The notes under the pieces are model-generated. The model was not told where the DNA came from, searched no databases, and worked only from the letters and a program-made list of their open reading frames with translations. Below, piece by piece: positions 17,852 to 27,074 of a stretch of 64,000 bases of DNA; within the stretch, counting starts at the first letter, position 1; each line of letters opens with the position of its first letter. Origin of the DNA: Pseudomonadota bacterium (lineage in GTDB: Bacteria > Desulfobacterota > Desulfobacteria > Desulfobacterales > Desulfolunaceae). The translations under genes were made by a program, and so were the position numbers. The DNA lies in assembly GCA_018818835.1 (NCBI GenBank), contig JAHIRD010000006.1:1-64000 (forward strand). Direction: 5' to 3'.

Positions 17852-18695
17852 TACTGGGTCGCCTTTTTTTATAAATGCGCGATTTTTTATCCACGACATC
17901 AAATGTGTCTTTGACATCGGTGAATCGGAGGCTCTCCTTGGTCCCCAGGCAAAGAAATCCGCCATGGATAAGACTCTCCGTGAAAAGATTCAAGGCTCGG
18001 TTCTGCAGGTCACGATTGAAATAGATCAAAACGTTACGGCAGAACACCAGGTGCATTTCTCCGAACACACTGTCTGATGCCAGGTTGTGGGTGGAAAAGA
18101 CCACCCGCGTTCTTAGTGATGAGTCCATGGCCGCAGCGTTATACATGGCATGGTAATATTCCGAAAATGATCGTTTGCCCCCGGCCTGTTGATAGTTCCG
18201 GGTGGCATCCTGAAATTTTGCTGTTTCATAGATTCCCTCACGGGCTCGGTCCAGGGCGTCATCATTGAAGTCGGTGGCATAGATGGTCGAACGATCGTAG
18301 AGCCCTTCTTCCTTGAGCACGATGGCCAGGGAGTGAACCTCCTCGCCCGTGGCGCAACCGGCATGCCAGATTTTGACATGGGGCCAGGTTTTGAGCATGG
18401 GAACCACCTTTTCACGAACAGCACGATAAACCATTGGGTCGCGAAACATTTCGGTCACGGCAATGGAAAAATTCCTGGCCAGACGCGAGAAAAACGCTCT
18501 GTCATGGATGACTTTAGGAATCATCTCAGACACCGAATCACAGCCCGAACTCGACAGGAAATTCCTGACCCGACGATCAATGGATGCCCGGGCATAGGAT
18601 CTGAAATCATACCCGTAGCGCCTGAAGATCGCTTCCAGCAGAAGGTCTATCTCCATGGTTTGGATCTGGGGTTTTAGATGTTCATTCTGGTCCAT
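17844..18695 (-). CDS. cheR: CheR-type methyltransferase
   Basis: 283 aa from ATG 18695 (a TTG at 18713 would add six residues). The N-terminal CheR helical domain (IDLLLEAIFRRYGYDFRSYA) is followed by the SAM-binding domain with HAGCATGEEVHSLAI and LVFCRNVLIYFNRDLQ. It methylates glutamates of chemoreceptors in classical systems. Here it is encoded with cheB between two hybrid kinases and no chemoreceptor, an arrangement typical of non-chemotaxis CheBR-kinase modules. Confidence 0.92.
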   Translation of the reverse strand: MDQNEHLKPQIQTMEIDLLLEAIFRRYGYDFRSYARASIDRRVRNFLSSSGCDSVSEMIPKVIHDRAFFSRLARNFSIAVTEMFRDPMVYRAVREKVVPMLKTWPHVKIWHAGCATGEEVHSLAIVLKEEGLYDRSTIYATDFNDDALDRAREGIYETAKFQDATRNYQQAGGKRSFSEYYHAMYNAAAMDSSLRTRVVFSTHNLASDSVFGEMHLVFCRNVLIYFNRDLQNRALNLFTESLIHGGFLCLGTKESLRFTDVKDTFDVVDKKSRIYKKRRPSNE

Positions 18696-18789
18696 GATCA
18701 ATGACCTATTCAAACTTTTTCTATGCTCCGGTTGGGGCGCGAGATTCGCATTTTCCCATTACCGTCAACAAAAAATTATCAATTCAACA

Positions 18790-21700
18790 TCATCTGTTCA
18801 ACCAAACCCGCATCATTGAAAACAAACGATCCTGATTCATGGGCTTGGGCAGATAATCATTGGCCCCGGCTGCCAGTGATTTTTCACGATCCTCGGGCAT
18901 GGCTTTGGCCGTAAGCGCGATGATGGGAAGGTTGCGGAACCTGTCTTGTGCTCGAATTTTCTGCATGGTCTCGTAGCCGTCCATGACAGGCATCATGATA
19001 TCCATCAGCACCAGATCCATATCAGGATTTTCGTCAAGAATTTTCAGTGCCCTTTCGCCGTGTTCAGCTTTCAGCGGTGTTATGCCGGCCTCAGCCAAAA
19101 GACGGGCAACGGCGAAGGTTGTACGCATATCATCGTCCACCACAAGTACTTTTTTGTTCTTGAAAATCGTATCTGTGTTATGGAGATCCTGAATCACTTT
19201 CCGGTTTTTCTCAGACATCCGGCTGACCACCCGGTGCAGGAAAAGAGACACGTCATCAAGCAGGCGTTCCTGGGACCTTACATCCTTGATGACGATGGAT
19301 TCGGCATGTTCCCGAATGGTGGATTCCTCTTTTGGGGTCAGATCCCGTGCTGTGTAGACAACCACAGGGGGTAGTGAAACACCCTCACGCTCAAGAATTG
19401 ACAAGAGTTCGTTTCCATCCATATCGGGTAGTCCAAGATCCAGAACAACGCAGTCATACAGGCCAGTTCGGAGGGCTGCAAGGGCCTGTTCGCCGCTTTC
19501 GGCTTCATCGGCCGTGACATCTCCGTTGCCGATCAATGCCACCGTGGCCCTGCGGATTGATGCATCGTCATCCACCACCAGCAGTCGTTTGGGTTTTCCC
19601 GCAGCCATCTGTTCCAGCTTCCGGAAGGCGTCTTCGAGATCCTCTTGTTTGACCGGCTTGGTCACATGGCCCACGGCACCTTTGCCCATGGCCCGTGTGG
19701 ATGCATCTTCAGCGGAAATGATATGCACTGGAATATGCCGGGTTCGGATATTCTCTTTGAGGAAGCCCAGAACGGTCCAGCCATCCATTCCCGGAAGGCG
19801 TAAATCGAGAATCACCGCCTGGGGCACGTATCGAATTGCCAGCTCCAGCCCTGTTTCTCCTGTGACGGCGGCCAGGAATTTGAATCCCTTTTCATGACAT
19901 TTTTTAGATAAGAGCCGTGCGAAAATAGGATCGTCTTCAATGACCAGCATCACCCGGTCCGACGGGTCAATGCTGTCCCGATCGTCGGGAATCTGGATGG
20001 CGGGCTCAAGGGTGGCCGGTTTCAGTTCAAACGGTTTGGGGACAGTGAGGTTCTCAATGGGTTTCATGGGGCCTTTCAGGGGCAGGTAAGCCGTGAAGGT
20101 CGAGCCCTTGCCCGTGTTACTTTCCAGATGGATTTTCCCACCGAGAAGGATCACCAGCTCACGGGATATGGAAAGTCCCAACCCCGTGCCGCCGTATTTT
20201 CTGGATATACCGCCATCGGCTTGTTGAAAGGCTTCAAAAATGAACTTGTGCAGTTCCGGGGAAATTCCGATACCTGTATCCTTGACCGAAATGGCCAGGC
20301 TGTCTTCAGGCGATAGTCCGCTTATTGAAAGATCTGTCCCAGGTGCGGGGCAGCCGATGGTGACGGTAATGCTTCCTGCTTCCGTGAATTTGAGTGAATT
20401 TGCGATCAGATTGCGGAGGACCTGTTCCAGCTTCTGCCGGTCGCTTGTGATCACCTCCGGGGTATCCTTATCCACACGGAATGTAAGCGCAATGCCCTTT
20501 TCATCGGCAAGATGCTGAAATGAGTCTTTCAGATTGTTTACAAGGTCAAGGACGTGAACTGTTCCGAAGGTGAGAGAAATTCGTCCTGCCTCAATTTTGG
20601 ACAGATCCAGGATTTCATTGATCAGTGTCAGCAATTCACTGCCTCCGCCATAAATGATCCGAGCCGATTCAACCTGTTCCTCGGTCAGATTCCCCTCTTT
20701 GTTGCGGGTCAGTCCCAGGGCCAGCAGAAGCAGGCTGTTGAGGGGGCTGCGAAGTTCGTGGGACATGTTTGCCAGGAATTCTGACTTGTATTTGCTGGCC
20801 AGGGCCAGGGCCTCGGCCTTTTCTTCGATATTGCGACGGGCAAGCTCAATGTCCTTGTTCTGACGCTCCAACAGATCGCTTTTTTCTTCAAGCTCTTCAT
20901 TGGTCACAACCAGCTCTTCCTGCTGGGCCTTGAGTTCCTCTTCGGATTGCTGCAGCTGCCGAGCTTGTTCCTCCAGTTCTTCGTTGGAAACCCGGAGCTC
21001 TTCCTGTTGTGACTGGAGTTTCAGGTTTTGTTCTTCGAGATTTTCCGAAAGGGCCTGTATACGCTGGAAAGCCAGCACCCCATTCATCCGATCCGTTAGT
21101 GTCATTAAAACCCCCTCCAGAAGCTGGACAGCTTCAGGGGTATACCCTTGGATACTTGAAAGAGAAAGCATGCCGGACGTCTCATGGTTCACGACCAGGG
21201 GCATGGTGATGATCTCTTTGGGCCTGAAATCCCCTCCCACCGTGGCAAAGGTGAATCGGGAATCTTCGGGGATATTGGTGACCCGTTGCATCTTTCCGGT
21301 GGCCAGGGCTGCACCGAACTCACCTTCAGCCTCCACAGCGGAAAACGCATTGCGTTTCCCAGGGCCTAATCCGATGGATTCAAAATGATCAAATATGGTT
21401 TTCTCAGGGTTCAGCAGATAAATGGCACCCATCTGTGAGTCTGTGAGGCGGAGGAGTACCTTGAGAAGTTCCCGGCAGAAGGAATGTGCTTCGGTTTCCC
21501 TGAGCATGATATTGCTGATTTGATCGGATTGTTCATTGATTCGCATCTGTTTTTCAAGGGCTTCAGCCATTTTGTTGAACATGTGGGAAAGGACACCGAA
21601 TTCGTTTGCGGAAATATAATCGCACCGCACGTCCATATTCCCCTGGCCGAACTGATCGGCAGCCTGGGTCAATTGCCGGAGAGGGTTTTTGATACTTGCA

Positions 21701-23010
21701 AGCAGTCGCCAGGAAATGATCAGGCCTATCAGAAAAATGCTGCTGATAATGACGAACAGTTCCCGGTTTAATGAATTTTTTTGTTCCAAGGATTCCTGGT
21801 ACAGGTGATCACCCATGTTTTGTGCGAAATCTTCCACATTCAGGATATGTCCCATCAACACGATTTTCTGGTCACCGCCAGGGCCACCGGTTTTGGTACG
21901 AGCCACTGCTTCTGAAGATTTTCCTGCCCTGAGCAGCCGAAGTGTTTCATCATGGATGGCATTCCATGTGACAAATTCGTCGACAAGCATGGAGATATCG
22001 CTTGGGGGACCCAAATAACGGTTATACAAGATGTCCAGCTGCCTGAATGCGTTGGTTTTTCGGGTTTCCATTTCCCGAACGGCCATTTCAATTTCCTGGG
22101 AGTTTTTTGCCAGAATCACATCTTTCATGGCCCGGTGAATGGTCAGAATGTCGGCTTCAAGGGCGCCAAGGGCAATGCGGACCTGGAGGGGATGATCATA
22201 CATGGTCCTGGTGTTTGTCCATAGCAGGTCGGTCTGTTTCCAGGCCACCACGCCGAGGATCAGAACCAGTGACAAGCCGACACTCAATCCAAGGTTCAGC
22301 TGGATCCCGATGGGCATGTCGTTCAAGGTCCGGTACCATCGTCCCGATGCCGGGCCATGGAACATGGCAGTCATGACCAGGGCACACCCGATAAACAAAA
22401 AGGAAAACGAGCTTGACAAGGCCATGGGGGTGATCGAGCGTCCATAAAGTAAGGGTTTTCCCAGGCTGTAACCAATGAGGAAGAGTATCCCGGTTAACAT
22501 GATGGCCAGGCCGGAATACCCTGATAAAGATAACCAGACTCCGGCGTGCCTTTTTCGTGGAATCCCCCGGATGAGGGAGAACAGGGAAAAACCGGAAAGC
22601 AGAAAAAGAAATCCTGTGACAGGAGACATGCCTCCTGTGCCATGGTCCCCCAGTGTTGCCATCTCTTTAAACAGAAGAATGTCGGGGCTTATGGGCAAAC
22701 CTGTCAGCCACCCGGAGACCACAAGGAGTCCGTAGAGGGCAACCAGGCCACCGGAAATCATGGCCCATGGGTTTTCTGCCGGACCTTCCACGGGGCGAAT
22801 TGTGATCAGCAAGGGCAGGGCGATAAGGATAAAGCAAATGGCAGTGCTCGGGGCCATGGGGATGAATTCTTTATGGTAATCCGCAAGGATCTGAACCCCG
22901 GTCACCCTGTCGAACAGGCTGAAAAAGGGCATTGTCATGGCTGCAGAAATCACTATCAATGAAATTCGTCGTGCATGGATGGTGGTTCCGCCTGAAACCG
23001 TTTGTGCCAT
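18790..23010 (-). CDS. membrane hybrid sensor kinase with HAMP, GAF, kinase core and three receivers
   Basis: 1406 aa. An N-terminal membrane block has about six to eight helices (residues 15-255), then a four-helix-bundle type sensor region ends in a helix near 450. A HAMP (PLRQLTQAADQFGQGNMDV), a GAF-like domain (about 540-690) and a long Glu/Gln-rich coiled coil (SNEELEEQARQLQQ repeated) follow. HisKA has FLANMSHELRSPLN, and HATPase has DTGIGIS and GGTGLGLSI. Three receivers follow, with AVILDLRLPGMDG, CVVLDLGLPDMDG and LVLMDIMMPVMDG. AAGGAA precedes the ATG. It is the first gene of the cheR-cheB-kinase operon, 94 bp upstream of cheR. Confidence 0.93.
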   Translation of the reverse strand: MAQTVSGGTTIHARRISLIVISAAMTMPFFSLFDRVTGVQILADYHKEFIPMAPSTAICFILIALPLLITIRPVEGPAENPWAMISGGLVALYGLLVVSGWLTGLPISPDILLFKEMATLGDHGTGGMSPVTGFLFLLSGFSLFSLIRGIPRKRHAGVWLSLSGYSGLAIMLTGILFLIGYSLGKPLLYGRSITPMALSSSFSFLFIGCALVMTAMFHGPASGRWYRTLNDMPIGIQLNLGLSVGLSLVLILGVVAWKQTDLLWTNTRTMYDHPLQVRIALGALEADILTIHRAMKDVILAKNSQEIEMAVREMETRKTNAFRQLDILYNRYLGPPSDISMLVDEFVTWNAIHDETLRLLRAGKSSEAVARTKTGGPGGDQKIVLMGHILNVEDFAQNMGDHLYQESLEQKNSLNRELFVIISSIFLIGLIISWRLLASIKNPLRQLTQAADQFGQGNMDVRCDYISANEFGVLSHMFNKMAEALEKQMRINEQSDQISNIMLRETEAHSFCRELLKVLLRLTDSQMGAIYLLNPEKTIFDHFESIGLGPGKRNAFSAVEAEGEFGAALATGKMQRVTNIPEDSRFTFATVGGDFRPKEIITMPLVVNHETSGMLSLSSIQGYTPEAVQLLEGVLMTLTDRMNGVLAFQRIQALSENLEEQNLKLQSQQEELRVSNEELEEQARQLQQSEEELKAQQEELVVTNEELEEKSDLLERQNKDIELARRNIEEKAEALALASKYKSEFLANMSHELRSPLNSLLLLALGLTRNKEGNLTEEQVESARIIYGGGSELLTLINEILDLSKIEAGRISLTFGTVHVLDLVNNLKDSFQHLADEKGIALTFRVDKDTPEVITSDRQKLEQVLRNLIANSLKFTEAGSITVTIGCPAPGTDLSISGLSPEDSLAISVKDTGIGISPELHKFIFEAFQQADGGISRKYGGTGLGLSISRELVILLGGKIHLESNTGKGSTFTAYLPLKGPMKPIENLTVPKPFELKPATLEPAIQIPDDRDSIDPSDRVMLVIEDDPIFARLLSKKCHEKGFKFLAAVTGETGLELAIRYVPQAVILDLRLPGMDGWTVLGFLKENIRTRHIPVHIISAEDASTRAMGKGAVGHVTKPVKQEDLEDAFRKLEQMAAGKPKRLLVVDDDASIRRATVALIGNGDVTADEAESGEQALAALRTGLYDCVVLDLGLPDMDGNELLSILEREGVSLPPVVVYTARDLTPKEESTIREHAESIVIKDVRSQERLLDDVSLFLHRVVSRMSEKNRKVIQDLHNTDTIFKNKKVLVVDDDMRTTFAVARLLAEAGITPLKAEHGERALKILDENPDMDLVLMDIMMPVMDGYETMQKIRAQDRFRNLPIIALTAKAMPEDREKSLAAGANDYLPKPMNQDRLFSMMRVWLNR

Positions 23011-23505
23011 GTGCCTGTTCCTTTTATTTTTTGCTGAATCTTAGGGTGTGCGATCCACGGAAACATGTATATAAATTACGTTAAAATAATTCTATCGTAA
23101 ATTAATGGCCTTATAGCCAGTCATTTTGGAGGTTCCGGTGTAATCTTATAATCCTTACAAACCGCTGAGAAATGTATAGTTTTGCCTGAAAGACAGGTCG
23201 GAATATTGAAAGGTTTACAAAAAAATATTATCAGTTTTGGCGTACGATTTCAATTTTAAAAAGAAACAAGCCAAACACTGTAGCGCTGGATATGTTTTTT
23301 TTCGTCGCCATCAACGGTGATGCCCATAAGTCATATGAGTTATATAGGTCCTATATGCCCCAATTAAGTATGATTTTTTGTTTGTTACACTGTGCCCGGT
23401 CATGGTATACACATTGATCATTATTTCAATTGTTAAACGTTCGCCCCCTTTACCTAAACGCGTAACACAACACAGAGTACATGACCCAATCATAAGGAGA
23501 ATCCC
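23011..23505. other. 495-bp divergent intergenic region
   Basis: It separates the big kinase (minus) from the DUF362 gene (plus). It is AT-rich with a 9-bp repeat tract at 23326-23361 and no credible gene. Promoters for both genes should lie here, but I could not single one out with confidence. Confidence 0.5.
23326..23361. repeat. 9-bp tandem repeat tract
   Basis: Units ATAAGTCAT, ATGAGTTAT, ATAGGTCCT, ATATGCCCC. It belongs to the same degenerate ATRRGTCCY family as the tracts at 7.2, 29.5 and 53.9 kb. Confidence 0.7.
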
Positions 23506-24576
23506 ATGCATCGTGTGATGATACATCCAGCCACATACGCCAATTGTAGAAATGCAGTGGATCAGGCCTTTACTCTTTTCCCCATGGATATGAGGAATAA
23601 AAAGGTGTTGATCAAACCCAATGTGCTTCGTGCATCCAATGCAGATGAACATATCGTGACTCATCCGGCTTTGTTGAAGGCCGTTGTTGAAAAGATCGAA
23701 GGTCTGTCTCCGTCTCAGATTATGGTGGGGGACAATCCCGGTATATTCAGCTACGGTGACAATGAAAAAAGTTTTATAGAGACCGGTTTGATGCAGGCAT
23801 GTAAGGGCTATTACCGGAATCTGGGCAATCATCCCCGGCATCTTGCCTTTAATCCGGAGTACATGGCTGAAGTTGCGGTTTCCGAAGAAATTTTAGACGC
23901 AGACATTGTCATCAGTCTGCCCAAGTTCAAGACCCATGGCCTTACCGTGATGACCGGGGCCATCAAAAACAGTTACGGCATCCTGCCCGGAGCCCAGAAG
24001 GCCCGATTGCACCAGATCGCCGGGACTCCGGAGCGGTTTCATGAGGTGATCGTGGATGTGTTTTGTCTGAGGGTTCCGGATTTATTTATTGTTGATGCGG
24101 TGATGGGTATGGAAGGAAATGGCCCGGCATCGCCTGACCTGAGAGAGATCGGACTGGTTCTGGCGGCGGATAACGCCGTGGCCTTGGATGGGGTCATCGC
24201 CACCATGATGGGCCTTGATCCCTCACGGCTGAAATTTCTCAGAAAAGCAAAGGACCTGGGTCTGGGAGATTATGATCCGGCCATGATCCGTATTGAGGGG
24301 GAGTTGACTGTCCTTGAAAATTTCAAGCTTCCCCCCCTGGGCGGCGAGGCCATTGCCGGAAATCCCATTATCCAGGAATTCATGGACAGCAAAGTGAAAG
24401 TAAGGCCCATGGCGGACAAGGATCTGTGTACCTCATGCGGTGCCTGCATTGATCATTGTCCGGTCAGCGCCCTTTCCATGAATGATGATGACCTGCCTGT
24501 TGTGGATATGGATCTGTGCGTTACTTGTTTCTGTTGCCAGGAGATCTGTCCGGAAAAAGCCATGCGGTTGGCCTGA
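23506..24576 (+). CDS. DUF362 protein with C-terminal 4Fe-4S ferredoxin domain
   Basis: 356 aa with AAGGAG before the ATG. Residues 1-290 are DUF362 (KVLIKPNVL, VGDNPGIFSYGDNE, ISLPKFKTHGLTVMTGAIKNSYG). The C-terminal part has two cluster motifs, CTSCGACIDHC-P and CVTCFCCQEIC-P, typical of a 2x[4Fe-4S] ferredoxin. Members are common in anaerobes and presumed to be redox proteins; the reaction is unknown. No operon partner follows. Confidence 0.9.
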   Translation: MHRVMIHPATYANCRNAVDQAFTLFPMDMRNKKVLIKPNVLRASNADEHIVTHPALLKAVVEKIEGLSPSQIMVGDNPGIFSYGDNEKSFIETGLMQACKGYYRNLGNHPRHLAFNPEYMAEVAVSEEILDADIVISLPKFKTHGLTVMTGAIKNSYGILPGAQKARLHQIAGTPERFHEVIVDVFCLRVPDLFIVDAVMGMEGNGPASPDLREIGLVLAADNAVALDGVIATMMGLDPSRLKFLRKAKDLGLGDYDPAMIRIEGELTVLENFKLPPLGGEAIAGNPIIQEFMDSKVKVRPMADKDLCTSCGACIDHCPVSALSMNDDDLPVVDMDLCVTCFCCQEICPEKAMRLA

Positions 24577-24692
24577 GGATTAACCCGTGATTTTTAGTGG
24601 AATTTTTTAATGACGGCTGATACAGTTCATTTAATACTTGATCATCACGCGATTTATAATCGTATCTGATATTGGCAGATTGTATACATTGA

Positions 24693-25028
24693 ATGACAGA
24701 GACATTTGTTATGAACAAGACGTTGAAAACCAAAGATTATATTTTACGCATCATCCTGGACAACCGGACAAAGCTTTCATTCTTCGGAGTCAAGAAAATT
24801 GGTCTTTTCGGTTCATTCGTACGTGGTGAACAGACATTCACAAGTGATGTGGATATTCTAATCGACTTCTTTCCTGAAAAACATACATTCGACAATTTTA
24901 TGGATGTTTCTTTCTTTCTTGAAGATCTCCTTGGCTGTAAGGTCGATCTCGTCACTTCGAAGTCCCTGAGTCCCCATATAGGGCCATATATTCTAAAGGA
25001 GGTAGAGTTTGTCACTCTCGCCGCATGA
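24693..25028 (+). CDS. MntA-like minimal nucleotidyltransferase (antitoxin)
   Basis: 111 aa from 24693, or 105 aa from the ATG at 24711. The nucleotidyltransferase motif GSFVRG...SDVDILIDF (GSx10DxD type) is intact, as in MntA proteins that add AMP to a tyrosine of the HepT toxin. The stop overlaps the start of the HEPN remnant, the normal mntA-hepT coupling. The partner toxin is gutted, so this gene is probably a relict or may act on another HepT in the genome. Confidence 0.85.
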   Translation: MTETFVMNKTLKTKDYILRIILDNRTKLSFFGVKKIGLFGSFVRGEQTFTSDVDILIDFFPEKHTFDNFMDVSFFLEDLLGCKVDLVTSKSLSPHIGPYILKEVEFVTLAA

Positions 25029-25179
25029 ATACATCCGTCACATACTCGATGAAATTGACTTCATTCACGACTATTTTGGTGTCGATTACACGATTGTGTG
25101 GGATGTAGCGACAACCAAGCTTCCTATCTTTCGTTCGGAACTTATCAAATTACTTGCTGTTCTTGAGGGCCATTCTTAA
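25009..25179 (+). pseudogene. internally deleted HepT (HEPN/DUF86) toxin
   Basis: TTG at 25009 with AAAGGAGG six bases upstream opens a 56-aa frame. It begins LSLSPHEYIRHILDEIDFI, the normal HEPN N-terminus, and jumps straight to HDYFGVDYTIVWDVATTKL, the normal C-terminus. About half of the usual 110-115 residues is missing, in frame. The RX4HXY RNase motif keeps H and Y (HDY), but the arginine five residues before the His is replaced by Glu. It should be inactive as a nuclease. Confidence 0.85.
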
Positions 25180-25191
25180 AATGGGGCCAAT

Positions 25192-25207
25192 GGGTGAACG
25201 TTCACCC
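25192..25207. promoter_or_regulatory. perfect 16-bp palindrome GGGTGAACGTTCACCC
   Basis: A perfect palindrome, 190 bp upstream of the NIPSNAP-OYE pair, in a 217-bp gap. Its 8-bp half-sites without spacer suit a dimeric regulator such as a TetR or MarR protein. No regulator gene is adjacent. No second copy was noticed in the window. Confidence 0.5.
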
Positions 25208-25396
25208 GATGATTATGTGATGAAAAATCCATGACGGATGGTGATGAATTTTAAGCAGATGAGTGCCGGATTGTCGGGCGGGATCCCGGCCTTCGTTATC
25301 GCATGGCAGGAGGGTATCGTTGTTCGATCAACACTTGCGCACCACACATTTTAAGGACACTGACTAAATCCTCATAGGATAAAAGGAGCTCGCCCT

Positions 25397-25717
25397 ATGT
25401 TTTTTGAACTCAGGTTTTACCCGGTAAAACCGGGAAGGATGGATGAATGGGTTGATCGCATGGAAACGGTGGTCATCCCGTTTCAGGTCTTTAAGGGAAT
25501 GACCTTTGTTGCAAGCTTCGTATCGCTGGATAATCCCGATGAATACATCTGGATCAGGCGTTTTGAAAGTGAAGAACAAAAAGAAGCCCTTTACAAGGCC
25601 GTTTACGATAGCCCAGAATGGAAAGAGACCATCGGCCTGAAAAACGGAGAGATGATCGATCGGGAAAAGATACGGGTCATTCGCATGGCAGCCACACCCA
25701 AATCGGTGATCCGTTGA
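25397..25717 (+). CDS. NIPSNAP-family protein
   Basis: 106 aa, dimeric alpha-beta-barrel type: FELRFYPVKPGRMDEWVDRM at the start, then EYIWIRRFESEEQKEALYKAVYDSPEW. A strong AAAGGAG lies upstream. NIPSNAP and related small proteins are often encoded with oxidoreductases, as here with the OYE gene 41 bp downstream. The molecular role is unknown. TTACGACGCCATCA at 25729-25742, in the gap to the next gene, is a half-copy of the inverted-repeat element at 52.7 kb. Confidence 0.8.
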   Translation: MFFELRFYPVKPGRMDEWVDRMETVVIPFQVFKGMTFVASFVSLDNPDEYIWIRRFESEEQKEALYKAVYDSPEWKETIGLKNGEMIDREKIRVIRMAATPKSVIR

Positions 25718-25758
25718 GTTCTGGCTTATTACGACGCCATCACTATTGGAGGTAAATC

Positions 25759-26988
25759 ATGACAAATACATACGATATTCTGAATACGCCGTTGAGTCTT
25801 CCCTGCGGTGCTGTGATCAAAAACAGGTTTATGAAATCCGCTATGAGCGAAATCCTTGGGACGCCTGCCTATGGCCCAAGCAAGGAACTGGCAACCCTTT
25901 ACGGGACCTGGGCCCAAGGGGGAACCGGCCTTTTGATCACGGGAAATGTGATGATCGATCCCACGGCCCTGGGCGAACCCAAAAATGTTGTCATTGAAGA
26001 TGAACGGCATCTTGGGGCACTGAGCAGGTGGGCAACGGCCGGGACAAAAAACGGAGCCCACATCTGGGTTCAGCTCAATCATCCGGGAAAGCAAAGCCCG
26101 AGAAATCTGTCACGCCAGCCGGTTGCGCCCTCAGCCATCGGGTTTGAGTCCGCACTGAAAAATTTTTTTGCCACACCAAAAGCCCTTGAAGAAAACGAAA
26201 TCCAGGAGCTTATTCAGAAGTTCGCACGTTCCGCAGGGATTGTTAAAAAGGCCGGATTCACGGGCGTTCAGATCCATGCAGCCCATGGATATCTGGTGAG
26301 TCAGTTTCTCTCGCCCCTGCATAACCGGAGAGCTGACGCCTGGGGAGGTTCCATTGAAAACAGAATGCGTTTTGTCATGGAAATCTACAGGGCCATCAGG
26401 CAGGAAGTGGGGCCTGACTTCCCCGTCGGGATCAAGCTTAATTCCGCAGATTTTTTAAGGGGCGGGTTCACGGAAGAAGACGCTGCCGAGGTTGTGGCCG
26501 CCCTTGCCCATGAAGGCATTGATCTTGTTGAAATGTCCGGCGGAACCTATGAAGCCCCGGCCATGACCGGAAGCAGGAGGAGCCAAAGCGGAGAAGAGGC
26601 CTATTTCATGGGATTTGCCAGAAAAATCAGAAAGAATGTCCAGGTGCCCCTGGTGGTTACCGGCGGGTTTAGAACATCAGAGGCCATGGCCTCCGCCCTT
26701 GCAGGAGGTGAAATTGACATGGTGGGTCTTGCCAGACCCCTTGTGGTCGACCCGGATTTGCCTTCAAAGATTCTGTCAGGCCAAGAGTACAGAAGCTCTG
26801 TCAAACCCCTTACAACCGGGATTAAATTGATTGACCGGCTTGCCATGCTTGAAATCACCTGGTACGAAAACCAGATCGGACGAATCGGTCGAGGCAACAA
26901 AACACGGCCCAATGAAAATGTCTGGGTATCATTGATCAAGATGGCCACCCGGGGTGGCATGGAGCAGTTCCGGCGCAGACGGGCTTGA
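25759..26988 (+). CDS. old yellow enzyme family NADH:flavin oxidoreductase
   Basis: 409 aa, a single TIM-barrel domain with FMN-binding features: KNRFMKSAMSE at the start, QLNHPGKQSP, GVQIHAAHGYLVSQFLSP, NRRADAWGGSIENRMRF, and VTGGFR near the phosphate site. It lacks the C-terminal iron-sulfur and FAD domains of 2,4-dienoyl-CoA reductases. It probably reduces activated C=C bonds or electrophiles, and with the NIPSNAP protein may form a small detoxification operon. GGAGG precedes the ATG. Confidence 0.92.
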   Translation: MTNTYDILNTPLSLPCGAVIKNRFMKSAMSEILGTPAYGPSKELATLYGTWAQGGTGLLITGNVMIDPTALGEPKNVVIEDERHLGALSRWATAGTKNGAHIWVQLNHPGKQSPRNLSRQPVAPSAIGFESALKNFFATPKALEENEIQELIQKFARSAGIVKKAGFTGVQIHAAHGYLVSQFLSPLHNRRADAWGGSIENRMRFVMEIYRAIRQEVGPDFPVGIKLNSADFLRGGFTEEDAAEVVAALAHEGIDLVEMSGGTYEAPAMTGSRRSQSGEEAYFMGFARKIRKNVQVPLVVTGGFRTSEAMASALAGGEIDMVGLARPLVVDPDLPSKILSGQEYRSSVKPLTTGIKLIDRLAMLEITWYENQIGRIGRGNKTRPNENVWVSLIKMATRGGMEQFRRRRA

Positions 26989-27031
26989 GGTAGGCGTATG
27001 GGTTTTATCCGAGTTGTTGGGATAATCAATC

Positions 27032-27072
27032 CCGAAGCACTGGACGCGCATTCTTCGCGCCCAGTGCTCCTT
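27032..27072. repeat. REP-like palindrome with CACTGG core, copy 1
   Basis: AGCACTGG-A-CGCG (27036-27048) pairs with CGCG-C-CCAGTGCT (27056-27068). It sits between the convergent OYE and CocE genes and could end both transcripts, although no U-run follows. A closely similar sequence, including the CAAGGA flank, lies after fusA at 47251-47286. Confidence 0.75.
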
Positions 27073-27074
27073 GG

